Shown here in pieces: positions 22,081 to 34,463 of a stretch of 64,000 nt of DNA (position 1 is its first letter; the number at the start of each line of letters is the position of its first letter). The DNA lies in NCBI GenBank assembly GCA_034620365.1, contig JAQGEQ010000281.1, positions 124,001 through 188,000 on the forward strand, given 5' to 3'. A program made the position numbers and the translations under genes. A model generated the notes under the pieces. The model made no database searches, was not told where the DNA came from, and worked only from the letters and a program-made list of their open reading frames with translations. This DNA is from Pegea sp. RAD2-039 (lineage: Eukaryota; Chordata; Thaliacea; Salpida; Salpidae).

Positions 22081-23385
22081 GTCAGATGACATGGTAATGC
22101 AAACGTCTAGAAAAATTGGTCGAACATTGGTTCAAGAAAATTTCAGTCGGTCAAATGAGAAAGTCTTATGTTCAGACTTTGTAGGCTGAATTTTTGCTGC
22201 CAGTTTGTGGATTATTTTTCTACAGTGCGTACAGCGGTTTGAAGTTTTGAAAGTTTTTAAGATAATAGCTTGGTATTATCTGCATACACACACCAACAGT
22301 GATTATTAACTTTAAAAAAAATCACAAATTCTGTAAAGAATATCTAACTATTTACAAATATTTCAAAATGAAATTTTTTTTTATACTATAAGTTTTTTAG
22401 AAAAACTAACTACAGTAGATGTTACTAGGAACCTTTTGTATTGTTAGAAAATAAAAAAAGACAATTTAGTACAAGCACGTGGGTTGTAATCCTGTAGCTT
22501 TAATATTGATATTTGTATTATTATGTAAATTAAAACAACTACTTTAAGCAAGATCTTTTTATATAATTTACTCTTCTATTAGTTAAAGTTTGGATAAAAC
22601 AGCTAATTGACCTTTAACTTTTACTTTATCTCAAGATTATTTTGTATTAAATTTAAAACTAAATAAAGTTGAGCTTAAAAAGAATTAATCTTACTTTTTA
22701 TATAAATAGTTAACTAATTAAATTTTGTACTTTTATATATATTTGCCTGCTAAATATTCAACTATAAATTTATAGTTTAAGTGAAGTTTTTGTTGTTTTT
22801 AATCTAATTATTCTAAACTTGAAATTAACAAGAATAATTTCTTTTTAAATTTATTAGAAAAAAATTACTTTTAAGAGACTAATGATAAAGTAAAAAAAAT
22901 AATTTGTTATGTAAAAAATAACTTAGATATTTAAAAAATTATTTTACAAGTCTGTATTGTTTAGCTGTTATAATTCCAATTTAGAAAATATTATACTTAA
23001 AAAACATGATTTAACGGTGTGACATATTTAAAAATTAATCTTAGTAAATTATAATAAATCATAATTTCAAACTGAACTATTAGGTAGTCTTTTTTAATAA
23101 ATTTCATTAAGAATAAGCAATTTAAAAATTTTTTTTATATTCTTTAAGTAGATACAAAAATGTTTTTTCACAGAGTTCATCAAAAGATATAATTTTGGGA
23201 TATATCTACTCTTGGAAATATATCAATTGAATATTGGAAATTTTTCAAGAAGTTGGAATAACTAAATTTTATAAAAGGTTAGAATTTCAAGACATTTTAA
23301 TTTATATTCATGGCATACAGAAGTATTGTAAGCATAACTTACCCAACAAAAAGTATTAAATTCTGAAGATTTTGAACAAAAAGTC
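22081..23385. repeat. AT-rich spacer E
   Basis: Copy of 6477-7780 with local differences near 23200. No gene seen. Confidence 0.45.
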
Positions 23386-23580
23386 ATTATTGTATTTTCT
23401 ATTACCTGAGCCTTGGATCACAAATAGGGCAAGCTCTTTTGGTGAAGCCCAACATCACCAAAAGTTTGTAGATTTCTAAAGGTTAGTGCTAAAATATTGA
23501 TGTTTAAATCCGCCACCTCTTTGACAAATTTCGTTTGGTCGTTAATGCACCTCATCTGGCTTCTCTAAATGAATTTTTTA
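23386..23580 (+). pseudogene. G exon pair, copy 3
   Basis: Degraded: acaaatagggcaagctctttt introduces a stop in place of NGAS. Confidence 0.3.
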
Positions 23581-23699
23581 CTATAAGATAACTTTGTTAC
23601 TCACAACATTAACATAATTTTATCTTTATTGTACTCCAAATATTAATGAAACTAGTCATAGACAAAGTATTATTTAGGAGCGCTACAAAAAACTTTGAT

Positions 23700-24063
23700 G
23701 AAAGAAGAGGAGAATTCTCACAAAAGAGATTATTCGAGAAAAGAATCAGTAAGTTGAAAAGCCACCACTAGATGTCAGTCTAATTGATTACGTCATCAGA
23801 ATGAAACGAGAACGATGAAAGCCAAAGTCATCAAAACTGCAACTGCGTCACAAATGGGTTCTTCGATTTTTTTTTGCCTAGCACATTCAACAATCTTGTC
23901 TATTCAGTCACTTCAGATGACGTCATCGCTAAAACTTCTAAATCAACGGAAGTGGACAGCAGGAAACGACGCAAAGTTCCAAAACATTACATGTGCGGTT
24001 GACAAGCCTGCTGCAACATCTGACGTCACTCAACAAAGCAATGACGTCACTGACGAAGTTTGA
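23700..24063 (+). pseudogene. Tail remnant running into KB
   Basis: At about 23700 the sequence jumps from unit spacer to the middle of the linker (gaagaggagaattctc), losing about 850 bases present in units 1 and 7. The tail then fuses to KB through the same gatggagga/ttttatt junction as at 9315. Confidence 0.45.
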
Positions 24064-24272
24064 TGGAGGATTTTATTACAAGAAATGTTCATTGGGATTG
24101 AAAACTAGTCGATATTTTAGTTGCTAAGATTATTGGTGATGTTCCAAACCCTCTGGTTGATAACAAAGTAAGTTATGAATCAACTCTTTCAAACTTCACC
24201 TGATCCTATGATTTCCAGCGTACTTATTTTGGCTTATCGGTGGTCAAAGATTTTGTAAAGGTGCCATGTTAT
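24064..24272 (+). pseudogene. Kinase remnant KB3, loop and DFG region only
   Basis: The best preserved subdomain VIb-VII block: KLVDILVAKIIGDVPNPLVD with the kinase-typical NPLV, a 51-nt intron, then TYFGLSVVKDFVKGAML. It breaks at about 24272 straight into a tail, losing the C-lobe. The catalytic Asp position reads GD in a changed context (cattgggattg). Confidence 0.55.
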
Positions 24273-24646
24273 CATCTAGAAGCCACCACTAGATGTCAGT
24301 CTATTTGATGACGTCATCAGAGTGAGACGAGAACGATGAAAGTCAAAGTCATCGAAACTGCAACTGCGTCACAAACAGGTTCTTCGATTTCTCTTTGCCT
24401 AGCACATTCAACAATCTTGTCTCTTCAGTCATTTCAGATGATGTCATCTCTAGAAACTCTTGAATCAACGGAAGTGGACAGCAGGAAACGACGCAAATTT
24501 CCGAAACATCAAGTGAGTGGTTGACAAGCGCGCTGCAACATCTGACACAAGATGACTTTAGTAACTTAGGCGCTGGTTCATGTATAAGGTTATCGTTGTT
24601 TAACAGATTGGTAGATAGCCCAAATAAAGGATTTACCAACGGATAA
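24273..24646 (+). pseudogene. Tail remnant, type ending FTNG
   Basis: Starts in the 30-31 nt intron region, has the 50-nt intron, and ends RLVDSPNK-type (here DSPNKGFTNG), stop 24644-24646. It is attached to KB, whereas elsewhere this ending follows KA. Confidence 0.5.
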
Positions 24647-25262
24647 TCATAAATAGAAAAATTTATATTTATGAAAATCTATCTGTGTTGTTCATTGTTG
24701 TTGAAAAACTGTTTTATGCTGTTTGGTGAGTTTTTCTTACAAATATTTAATATTTATTCTTAAAACATTTTGGTATTATTTTGTAAATGGAGAATGTCTA
24801 GTTACTTTTACACATTATAAGAACTTTCTTAGGAATGTTTTTTAGTAAATACTAAACTACTAGATTTTAAGTAAAATTTAAGCATATATAATAATTTACT
24901 TTTAAGTAAATCATATTAAATAATAAAAATAAATCTAGAATTACGTAGTAAAATGTTGTGAAAATTACATTTGTGCTTCTTATAAAGAGAAAGATTCAAT
25001 TTTTTGTTAGTGATAGACATTCGTAATATTCCTAAAATAGTATTTATAATTGTTATTTTTATTAACTCAAATACCATCCTATAATTTTAGAAAAACCAAC
25101 TTAGCACTTATAAATAACCATGTCTTATATTCTTTTTTAACTGAATAAATCAAATTTCTGAAAACTTATAAAAGATAAAAAAAGTAGAAACAAACACAAA
25201 ATTTGAAGTAGTTCTTATCAAAAATAAATAAATAAAATAAAAGTTTTTCAAATTTTACAGAT
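24647..25262. repeat. AT-rich 3' flank, type alpha (shortened)
   Basis: Lacks about 190 bases corresponding to 4260-4445. No gene seen. Confidence 0.45.
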
Positions 25263-25546
25263 CAATCAACATATAACTTACAAAAACTGATTCAGACAAA
25301 CTGATGCAGCCGCAGCGATCTGGAGTTGAAAAAGAAGAAGTAAGTTGAAAAAGCCACCACTAGATGTCAGTCTAATCTATGACGTCTTCAGAGTGAAACA
25401 AGAAAAATGGAAGCTGAAGCTTCGTCATCAAATTGCAACTTCGTCACAAACAGGTTTTCGATTTCTCTTTTCACTCCACACTTAATGTAGCAATGACATC
25501 ACTGACCAACATTAATCTCAGCGACCTTCCCGACTCCTTTGGCTGA
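25263..25546 (+). pseudogene. P fragment joined to DSFG tail
   Basis: Near-identical to 1-284, so the window start is the same junction one supercopy earlier. Tail stop 25544-25546. Confidence 0.5.
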
Positions 25547-26446
25547 TAGAAGAATTGTCCTGATGACGTCATCATTAAGTTCGTTCTTCTGTGAAAGGAA
25601 TCTCAGAATAGTGGCCTAAAAACTGGCGTCAAAATGTCAACTGACTTCGTCAACCAACTAATTTATTTTTTTAAGTGAGTATCTCGATTTGGTCTAGAAA
25701 ACGACTAGGTTTGTTCAGTAAGAGGTTAATACCGCGTTTTAAAAATCCATTTTTTGACTTAAGCTTCTGACTACCTATCATACAAGTAGGAACAATAAGA
25801 ATTGCGACGTCACATAACTTTCAGAAGATCTGGAACGTTTGATTCGTAAGCTCGCGCGTCGGTACCAATACTACTGCAAGCACCCCGCTTTTAATTATCC
25901 ATGTATTTCTTGGAACACAATGATTTCAAAACTTATCCGAATCTCGTCAGATGAAGAAGAGTACTCTAACATAGAAGATGAGTAGAAAAAGAAACAGTAT
26001 GTTGAAAAAACAACCACTAGATGTCAGTCTAATTGATTACGTCATCAGAGTGAAACGACAACGATGAAAGCCAAAGTCATCGAAACTGTAACTGCGTCAC
26101 AAATGGGTTCTTCCATTTCTCTTTGCCTAGCATATTCAACAATCTTGTCTTTTCAGTCACTTCAGATGACGTCTTCCCTAAAAGCTCTTAAATCAGCGGA
26201 AGTGGACAGCAGAAAACGACGCAAAGTTCTATAACATTACATGAGCGGTTGACAAGTCTGCTGTAACATCTGACGTCACTCAACGCAGCAATGATGTCAC
26301 TGACCAAGATTGATGGAGGACTGCGAGCGCTACTGTCTCGCGATTCACTTGAAGATATCAATATTTCGAGGCAAAGCGAGAAGATGAGTGAAAGTCTTTT
26401 CACTTCCGGTTGGAGAACTGATCAAAATATCTTTTTTACTGTTTAA
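25547..26446 (+). pseudogene. Linker plus FTV tail remnant
   Basis: Acidic exon RISSDEEEYSNIEDE at about 25930-25980, then the gta donor (changed to gtatgt) and the tail ending at 26446. Copy of 285-1185 with a few dozen differences. Confidence 0.5.
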
Positions 26447-26506
26447 AAGATGCCGGCACGCACGTGCCTTTACTGACGTCATTGTTATAAAACCCAATTG
26501 GTTTAA

Positions 26507-27310
26507 GACGTAATTAATGTATGTTTTTCGTTGGTGATGGCGAAGTCAGAAAAGCATGACGTCACTGCTCTCAATTGTAGTCTTCTGTTTTTGAAAAATT
26601 ACAAATCAAGTAAAAGAGATAATGTTGTGGTCGATTCTAAATTCTAACAAGATTCGACGTATTAAATACTGATTACAAGCAGCTCAGCATATCCTTTCAA
26701 CAATTGGTGAGTTATTGTAAGCAGATAATCCAACCAACTAAGAAATCATTAAGATTATGTTGGGTTACAATGATAAAATAGCTGAAACAAATAACAATAC
26801 TATTACCGACTTTGTAACATTAGAAAAACGAAATCCATTTGGCGATTATTTCTTAGAATCAAATCTTCATAGCAAAAGTGTTTTTCAAATTAATATTGAT
26901 CTTGATAAAATCATTTGCTTCAGTAACTGCAAACCTGTTTTTATAAACAGCGCATTTTCACTAAAAACAAGTTTCCTGAAGAATTACCTAATACAGGGCT
27001 TTTATTCCACATTAGTTCACTGAGAAGTCAACAAAATTCTACAGTACAAGTGACAAGCTCAACTACCTGCAACCCATCTTTCTAGAAAAATTTGAAATCT
27101 TATCAAACATTTCATCCTTTTGAATACTGTGTCAAAACTTCTAAAATAGGGACTGAAAACTTAAGTAATATTGTATTTGAAATTTTACTTTTATCAGTAA
27201 ATTTGATATGCCAAATAAAATAATCTGTGTTCAAAAAATGCTCAATGAAATTTTCCTTCTCTAGTTGCAAATCTTATGTTTGTAAAAAAATTATATATGA
27301 GTTTTATTAG
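26507..27310 (+). pseudogene. ORF X copy 4
   Basis: 88 open codons at 26757-27023 (MLGYNDKIAETNNN...). Shares the one-base loss of copy 1 near 26987 and the TAA in the QIK-stop position. Confidence 0.45.
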
Positions 27311-28345
27311 CTAGGTAATTAACGTTTAACCTTAAAAAGTATTTTTATGAAATGAATTAAATCTCATAAATACCAAAAATGAGTGATTTCATTTAGATTT
27401 TTTTACTTAATGAAACGAAATTTGTCAATTAATTATAATCATTGTAACACTAAACTGAAACTTGTAATATAATATTTAGTTCTAACACTTTAAAAATTAA
27501 TCATAAAATAAATGCTAACTTCTATTGTTTACTGTTTTTGATTTAACAATAAAGAAAACAAGCCTATAAAACAGCCATTATTATGATGTAGAAGAAAATT
27601 ACACAGCTATAAAATAATATTGTCATAAATTAAAAACGTTCTTTGTTAAGGCAAGGCAATTTTCCAAAGTGTAAAAACTACAACACAGTTCAAACATTTA
27701 AAAATAACAACCTGAAACAATTCTTACAAGTTTAAATGATGATTTTTATAAAGTTACTCTAATATACTAACGTATTACATTTGCTTCTCAAATCAAACTA
27801 AACTTTATAACAAACTGTATTGAAACCAAATAAAAAATTAATGGAGTAATATGTTGTTAATTAAAAATTAATTTAACATATTTAGTAGAGGTTTCATCTA
27901 ACATTATAATATCTCTTGTGAAGTTGCTCTACAAATTTTGTAAACGAAATACTTGCTGGGTAAAGTTGTCACTTTTTATTATAGTTGGTCTTCTTTTATC
28001 CTTAAGCTAAATTATTAGTTATAATTTCCTTTATAATATATTTTAATACAAAATCCAAGCTTAATTTAAAGACGTAGTCTTAAAATTGTAAAAAGCTGGT
28101 CAACTTACCCACTTATACAAATTCTTTATACAAACTAAATAAGTTAAAAAACATAGCATTAAATTTTCAAAACATTTTTACATGAATGTGAAGTTGGGAT
28201 TTTAAAATGAGTTTTTCATCCAAATATTATTCAACTTCATGAAGCTGTTAAAACTCCAAGGGATTTACTTCCTTAAACCGTTGCTAAATACAATTTTGTT
28301 CAATAATTTTATTATGAATTTGTAATAATCCTAACTAAAATGCAG
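27311..28345. repeat. AT-rich spacer, copy 4
   Basis: First half follows copy 1, second half follows copies 2 and 7, a mosaic. No gene seen. Confidence 0.45.
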
Positions 28346-28860
28346 AATCTGTATTTTGTGACGAATTTATGCCAAATTGTTAAACTAAAACCCTTGCTTG
28401 AAAACAGAGGTCCTTTTATTGAAACCACTACCCGCCACAAGAGAAAATGTCTCATCAATGCCATCGTCTATCTACATCTAAAGGGTCACTCTATTTTTGA
28501 TTTCAATAAATTTAGGTGGGATTGTTAACTTTGATTTAAAAGTAAACAATTTTTTAGTTGGAGTTTGGCCTCTCTGATCTTCAAAACCTTCTGATTGATA
28601 TCAAAGTAGGTTATGAATTAGTTCTTTCAAACTTTATCTGATGTTTCCAGCTTACAGGTTTTGCTTTTTGGTTGTCAAAGGTCTTGGTAAAGAAGCCATG
28701 TTACTTGTAGGTCTACGATGTATGGCACTAGAAGTCATTCAAATCAGAATTACACGGAAAAATCTGATCCTTGGAGCGCAGGGATGATAGTGTTTTGTCT
28801 TCTTGTTTCTGCCAAAAACTTTTTATTCGTTGCTAACAAAGAAGAGGTATTAAGAACGAA
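28346..28860 (+). pseudogene. Kinase remnant KA4, C-lobe deleted
   Basis: Hinge to WSAGMIVF region present. At about 28860, just after KEEVLRT, roughly 700 bases are gone (C-lobe end and tail) and the sequence enters the Q exon region. The fusion creates a 90-codon open frame (28718-28990) by chance. Catalytic loop exon as in KA1. Confidence 0.6.
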
Positions 28861-28862
28861 TA

Positions 28863-29045
28863 TTTTTAGAAGAGTATTTTTGACATCATTAGTAGATGGT
28901 TTGATGGTTTCAGCAACAAGTTGTATCTTTGTGACGTTTCCAGCTGACCAAATGCCATCATTAGTTTCGATACGACACTGCTTTCGATAGTAGTCTTTTG
29001 TTTTTGGTACATACTTTTGATTGCTGTATCCTATAATTTTTATTT
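28863..29045 (-). pseudogene. Q exon, copy 3, stop lost
   Basis: Because of the deletion the usual stop is missing: the minus frame reads TNDVKNT and continues into antisense kinase sequence. Confidence 0.3.
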
Positions 29046-29584
29046 AGTTGTAAACGAATGGATTTTTGTAAGCTAATCTTTTTAACTTTCTCAAATTGTT
29101 TCAACCTCTGGGACGTGAGTTTCTATCTTCATATCAGACTTATTATTTGTTATAATTTAATTGTGAAAATAAAATAAAAATTTCCTCTAAAATTTTAGAA
29201 TTTTTTCTCGAATTGTAGGTTAGTAATTTAATGTTATGTAAAATGACTATTATTTTGTAATGTAGAGTTGTTCATCGTATTCCTGTTCATCTTGTTCGAG
29301 ATTGTAGTTTAATTTTGATCGAAAGGTTATAAATATGGTGAATTACTGAAGCAAATTGTCATGGAAGAAGAATTTGTTCATCTTTAAAGTTTTAACAAGA
29401 GCTATCAGTAAATAGCAATCTTGTAATTATATTATTCTTTGTTTTAAACCTAATAGTAACACAAATACCTGTTTCGATCGAAAATTGGCGTTTATCTAAA
29501 TACAAAATGAATCAATAGTAGTTGGTTGCAATTGATTATGACATGTTTAATTTTATAATTATAAATTCACATATAAGATGTTTT
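29046..29584. repeat. Flank, type beta
   Basis: Copy of 13601-14154; no gene seen. Confidence 0.35.
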
Positions 29585-29665
29585 TCGTTTGTATCACCAT
29601 GAGGAAGCATTCCACTTTATTTGGTCAAAACATTTCTTGTCCTTAGCCGAATAAAACAGTTAATG
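29585..29665 (+). repeat. F element, single form
   Basis: ggaagcattccactttatttggtc form. Confidence 0.5.
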
Positions 29666-29904
29666 TATATAGTGAAAATTTGTGAAAAGCTCTGGTTGCG
29701 TTGTTACAATCTAGATAATCAACGCTTAATATTAAAAATCATTGCAACAAAAAAATAAATTTCTTTACAAAATTCAAAACTTATTCTACGATACAAATGT
29801 GGCAAAAATTATTTATCTCTTTAAAATATAATTCGTAATTACTAATACAACTGGTTGGTTTTCTTTTAACATAAAAACTAAATGATTAATCAGTTAATTT
29901 ATTT

Positions 29905-29985
29905 ATTCTAATAATTGTACTGGAATGTGCCTGCAGAGCGTAACTCCCGTTACCACACATTTTCACAAATTATATGTATTGAGTT
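29905..29985 (-). repeat. SINE-tail fossil
   Basis: gaatgtgcctgcagagcgta and cccgttaccacacatt. Confidence 0.35.
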
Positions 29986-30369
29986 AGCAATATAGAAAGA
30001 AAAAGATGTAACACATGACATTTTAGTAGTTTGCAAAGCATAAACAGTGGATATATACTAAGAATTATAAAACATAAAAGTGGGAAAATCACAGTTTAGA
30101 AATAATACCGTTGGCAAGAATTTAAAATTTTAGATTCTACCTGAATAACACGAGTGATTCTGACATGACAACATCTGATGGCAGCTGGTTCCAAGAAATA
30201 ATTATTCAATAAGAGAAAAAATTCAATATAATAAATGTACCAGGTGATATGGGCTCATTTAGATGTAATGTGTGTCGCCTCAGATGTTATAGCTTGAGAG
30301 AAAGACTAATGGAAAATAAATCATTGAATTTAAGGTCAATTAAATTGTGGATAATTTAAAAATATTAAT
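29986..30369. repeat. Unit spacer before H block
   Basis: Copy of 14546-14939; no gene seen. Confidence 0.35.
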
Positions 30370-30640
30370 TAGGTCGTGTTTAATCCTCTATGTTTCTTTA
30401 CTATCTATAGTGAAGAAGCTGAGACGATGTTTATAAGTATCGTATGTAATGTTAAGTTTCCTGCAAACCAATGTCGTAAATGTTGCCTTAACAGATTCGA
30501 TATTTTTGATATCATTGATTTGTTATGGCATCCATGCACTGACACCTCATTCAAGAATTGGATGTACGTACAATTTGAAAAGATTTTTAAGATATTATAG
30601 ATCCTTAGAGTTTAAAGTAATTTAATAAAGTACACGAAGT
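30370..30640. pseudogene. H block, subfamily 2
   Basis: + strand: 74 codons (30376-30600) with FDIFDIIDLLWHPCTD. Minus strand: VSAW core retained. Sequence closely matches the 15.0 and 42.95 kb copies. Confidence 0.3.
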
Positions 30641-31925
30641 TGCTTGATTTTGCTAAGATTTTGGAAACATAAACATGCTATTTAAAGTCATATGATAGGG
30701 TAATGCAAAGGTCTAGGACCGAAGATATTCAAATTAAATCCATTGACGGAACCATGATTCGGGGAATTTTCAGCTGGTTCACGGGAGAAAGTTACAAGTT
30801 CACCATTAGTAAGCTAGGTTAAGAGCTGCCAATTTTTAGATCAGTTTTCTACAGTTTGTAGTAAAGTTTGAAGTTTTGAAGATTTGAAGATTTGAAGATT
30901 TGCAAGAAAATAGCTTAATACAATTTGAATACACAAACACACTGTAATTAATAATTTTCAAAAGAAAGAATCACAAGTTCTTTACAAGAGATCGAACATT
31001 TAATATAAAATAAAATATGAAAATTTAAATTTAAGCATTTTTGTTTTCACAAAGAAAACTAAACTAAGGTAGAAGTTTCTAGGAATCTTTTTTTTTTGGC
31101 AGCAATTAAAAAAGACAATTTAGTATAAGTACGTGTGTTGTAGGGAACTAACCTTAAACTTGATATTTATAGTAAAATGTAAACTACGGAAATTATTTAA
31201 TGAACATTTTTATACATAAATTAGTCTTTTATTACTTAAAATTTGGATACAAGAGCTAATTGACCTTTTATTTTCATCTTATCTCAAGGTTATTTTGTAA
31301 TAAATTAAAAATTGTGTAAGGTTTAGCTTTAGAATAATTAAACTTACTTTTTATTTAACTATTTAAATATTTTAATTTTTTACTTTTGTGTAAATGAGTA
31401 AATTAAAGTTTTGATATAAAATATTAGTTTTAGTAATGTTATGCTTGGTATTAATCTTATTAGAAGATTGTATTAACAACATACTAACAAGAATACTAAC
31501 AACATATTAAATAATAAATACTATTAAATTTTATTAGAAATAGGATTAATTTTGAAGGACTAATGATAAATACTATAAAACTTATTGTCTTATTGAAAAT
31601 ATATTTTAATTTTGTAAACAATTATTTATTATTTTTATAATAATCATATATTATTTTACTAATTTATATAGTTAAACTTTAATAATATTATTCATTCTTA
31701 TTTTAAACATTAATTAAACTATTGTTACAGATTCTTAACAAAATGATCCAGTGTAGTTCCTATAAGACCAATATTTCAAATTTTTTAATCAATTGTAATT
31801 ACTAAAGTTTACATATTTAAAGTAATCATAATTTCAACTCATGTCAAAATTTTTGTAAATATTTTTTACTTTATAGGAAGCAATTAACTTGTAGGATTTT
31901 GAAAGAAAAGTCATCATTGGACTTG
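30641..31925. repeat. Diverged spacer E
   Basis: Recognisable by gacaatttagtataagtacg near 31113 but strongly diverged from the other E copies. It contains a short run of gatttgaag repeats at about 30878-30902. No gene seen. Confidence 0.4.
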
Positions 31926-32115
31926 AACTCTCTCCCAGGTAACTTTTCTATTACCTAAGCCTTGAATCAAAAAAGAAGCAGATTACTCAGATGAAGCCCA
32001 ACCTCAACAAGAATTTTTTAAATTTCTGGAGGTTAGTTGTAAAATATTGCTATAAAAATCAGCCAACTCTTTGTCAAATAAAGTTTGACCACTTTAACTA
32101 ATAAGGGTTTCTTAA
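31926..32115 (+). pseudogene. G exon pair, diverged copy with intact intron
   Basis: Exon one reads IKKEADYSDEAQPQQEFFKF then LE up to the donor; the 31-nt intron is at 32032-32062 (gttagt...aatcag). Exon two reads PTLCQIKFDHFN and stops. Joined across the intron, the frame is kept and matches subfamily 1 (A-Q-x-Q-Q, F-L, P-x-L-C-Q-I). The gene family is not recognised. A stop sits where subfamily 1 has Trp. Confidence 0.4.
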
Positions 32116-32678
32116 AGTTGCTGTTTTACTATATACTCTTATACTCACACTAATAGCAAATTTGAATTAATATTTTATTCTGAGAATTTTTGAAACTACA
32201 GAAATATTTGAAATGCCATTTCGGAGAGATAAAAAAACTATGATCAAAACACCTTTTTTCAAATTTTGAGAAATATTTAAATATCTAATGAAAAGCTAAC
32301 AGAGTCGATTAATCAACATGATAGGTAAATGTAATTGACGGTCAAAACTCAAACGAAGCAAATAACTTACTTAAGGTTGTTGTTATGACAACGTACAATT
32401 ATTAGAAACTACTAAAAGTGTAGTTAAAGAGCCACTAATTTTGACTTAAATTTGACTCGATAGTTCATTAGATTCCTATTAGTAATTTTGTATATATGAT
32501 CAATCCTAATACTAATCGAAAGTAAATAGAAGAAACTTTTGAACAGCAGCTCTGCAAATTTATATTAAGTTGTGGATTAGAATAATTCCTTTTTCCTATC
32601 CTAATCTTTGACTTTACTAATAACTAGACATTTTTTTCGCAAAATTATGAAAGATTTTTTTTGACCTTTATTAATCTC
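32116..32678. repeat. Spacer specific to the KC subfamily
   Basis: Shared only with 44041-44621. One minus-strand string (IIVRCHNNNL followed by a gtaagt donor, about 32366-32402) could be a small exon. Otherwise nothing seen. Confidence 0.3.
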
Positions 32679-32890
32679 TTAAATTTCAAATTTTAGAAGA
32701 TTTGACAACAAAAGATTTTTTCTTAAACTTGCAACTGTTGATTTCTTTATAATACAAATGTTCTTCAGTAGTCTCACTTGATGATTCAGTAATGAATTCA
32801 TTCTTGCTAGCAAGTGATTGGTTGTTGGCGGGTGCAGCGGTGTAGATGTCCTCTGACGTGGAAATTCTCCATAAAAAAAATTAAAAAAAA
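32679..32890 (-). pseudogene. M exon, candidate minus-strand first exon (broken)
   Basis: Aligned with 44622-44822. The minus frame starting MENF is shifted by one base early here, so the acidic ESSSETTEEHLYY stretch is only in frame in the other copy. The + strand is also open for about 30 codons, so strand is uncertain. Confidence 0.3.
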
Positions 32891-33165
32891 ATTCAAAAAC
32901 TGATCTTTTAGTCAACTTCTAAGATCTTGAGAGTAATATTTGACAAATATCTACAAATGCTGAAGACGTTTATTATAATCGACTGCACTCTGCAACAAAT
33001 AATCTCATCACTTGCATATGAACTAGTTTCTGATGATCAAAATGTTTCAAACACTCGTTATTATTTTATGGGCAAACTAAACTAGTTAAGTACATACTTG
33101 TACGTTACAATTTGCTACAAAAATTTAGAATCATCATAATCGCACTTCAGTCGTCTGACTACTAA

Positions 33166-33657
33166 ATGAAACTTGATACGTTTACAGATCATTTTTTTGA
33201 TGAGATGTCTAATTGGTGTCAATCTAATCTACCTTCTTTTGAACATCATGAAAGACTACCTCACACAAGAGTTGATGATTGTGAAGCAGTTGAAGAAATA
33301 TGATGGGATGATGGTATTTGTTCGAATAACAAAAGATTTCCATTTGTTGATGAGAAATTAGAGAAATTCTCAAGAAGGGATCAGTGAACTTCTTGTATAT
33401 CAATTATAAGAACATATCTTTGGTAGGTTAATAATTGGTGACCAAGTGACATGACACCTTATTTTCTGACATTCACAGTGAAGGATTTTATCAGGAACTT
33501 ACTGTTTGTCGATCCCAATTATAAATTGACAGCTTCATCAAACTGCAACTGCGTCACAAACAGGTTGTTCGATTTCTCTTTTCACTCTACATTTAATGCG
33601 GCAATGACTTCACTGAACAAAATTCATCTCAGCGAACTTCCCGACTCCTTTGGCTGA
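33166..33657 (+). pseudogene. Kinase remnant KC4 fused to DSFG tail
   Basis: Upstream codons (HHERLPHTRVDDCE in the 45.1 kb copy) are unassigned. Then GMMVFV and a shifted RFPFVDEKLEKF match the subdomain IX-X region. After ISELLVY a 56-nt intron (33423-33478) with an intact AG acceptor leads to VKDFIRNLLFVDPNYKLTA. The tail core follows at once: SSNCNCVTNRL, the 50-nt intron region, and AMTSLNKIHLSELPDSFG with stop at 33657. This copy ties the DSFG ending to a kinase. No catalytic loop lies upstream. Confidence 0.6.
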
Positions 33658-34463
33658 TAGAAGAATTGTCCTGATGACGTCATCATTGAGTTTGTTCTTC
33701 TGTGAAAGGAATCTCAGAATAGTGGCCTAAAAACTGGCGTCAAAATGTCAACTGACTTCGTCAACCAACTAATTTATTTTTTTTAAGTGAGTATCTCGAT
33801 TTGGTCTAGAAAACGACTAGGTTTGTTCAGTAAGACGTTAATACCGCGTTTTAAAAATCCATTTTTTGACTTAAGCTTCTGACTACCTATCATACAAGTA
33901 GGAACAATAAGAATTGCGACGTCACATAACTTTCAGAAGATCTGGAACGTTTGATTCGCAAGCTCGCGCGTCGGTACCAATACTACTGCAAGCACCCCGC
34001 TTTTAATTATCCATGTATTTCTTGGAACACAATGATTTCAAAACTTATCCGAATCTCGTCAGATAAAGAAAAGTACTCTAACTTAGAAGATGAGTAGAAA
34101 AAAGAAACAGTAAGTTGAAAAAACAACCACTAGACGTCAGTCTAATTGATTACGTCATCAGAGTGAAACGACAGCAATGAAAGTTGAAGTCATCGAAACT
34201 GCAATCGCGTCACAAACAGGTTTTTTGATTTCTCTTTACGTAGCACATTCAACAATCTTGTCTTTTCAGTCACTTCAGATGACGTCATCCCTATAAACTC
34301 CTAAATCACTGGAAGTGGACAGCAGGAAATGACGCAAAGTTCTATAACATTACGTGACCGGTTGACAAGTCTGCTGCTACGTCTGACGCCAATCAACGTG
34401 GCAATGACGTCACTGACCAAGATTGATGAAGGACTGCGAATGCTCCTATGTGGCGAATCACTG
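33658..34463 (+). pseudogene. Linker plus truncated tail
   Basis: Linker with acidic exon near 34050, then a tail that ends at gaatcactgaatg (about 34463), where it is cut by the start of a second tail. Confidence 0.45.

Noticed and set aside
30878-30902. Minisatellite (gatttgaag repeats)
   Set aside because: Only about three imperfect repeats, too short to call.
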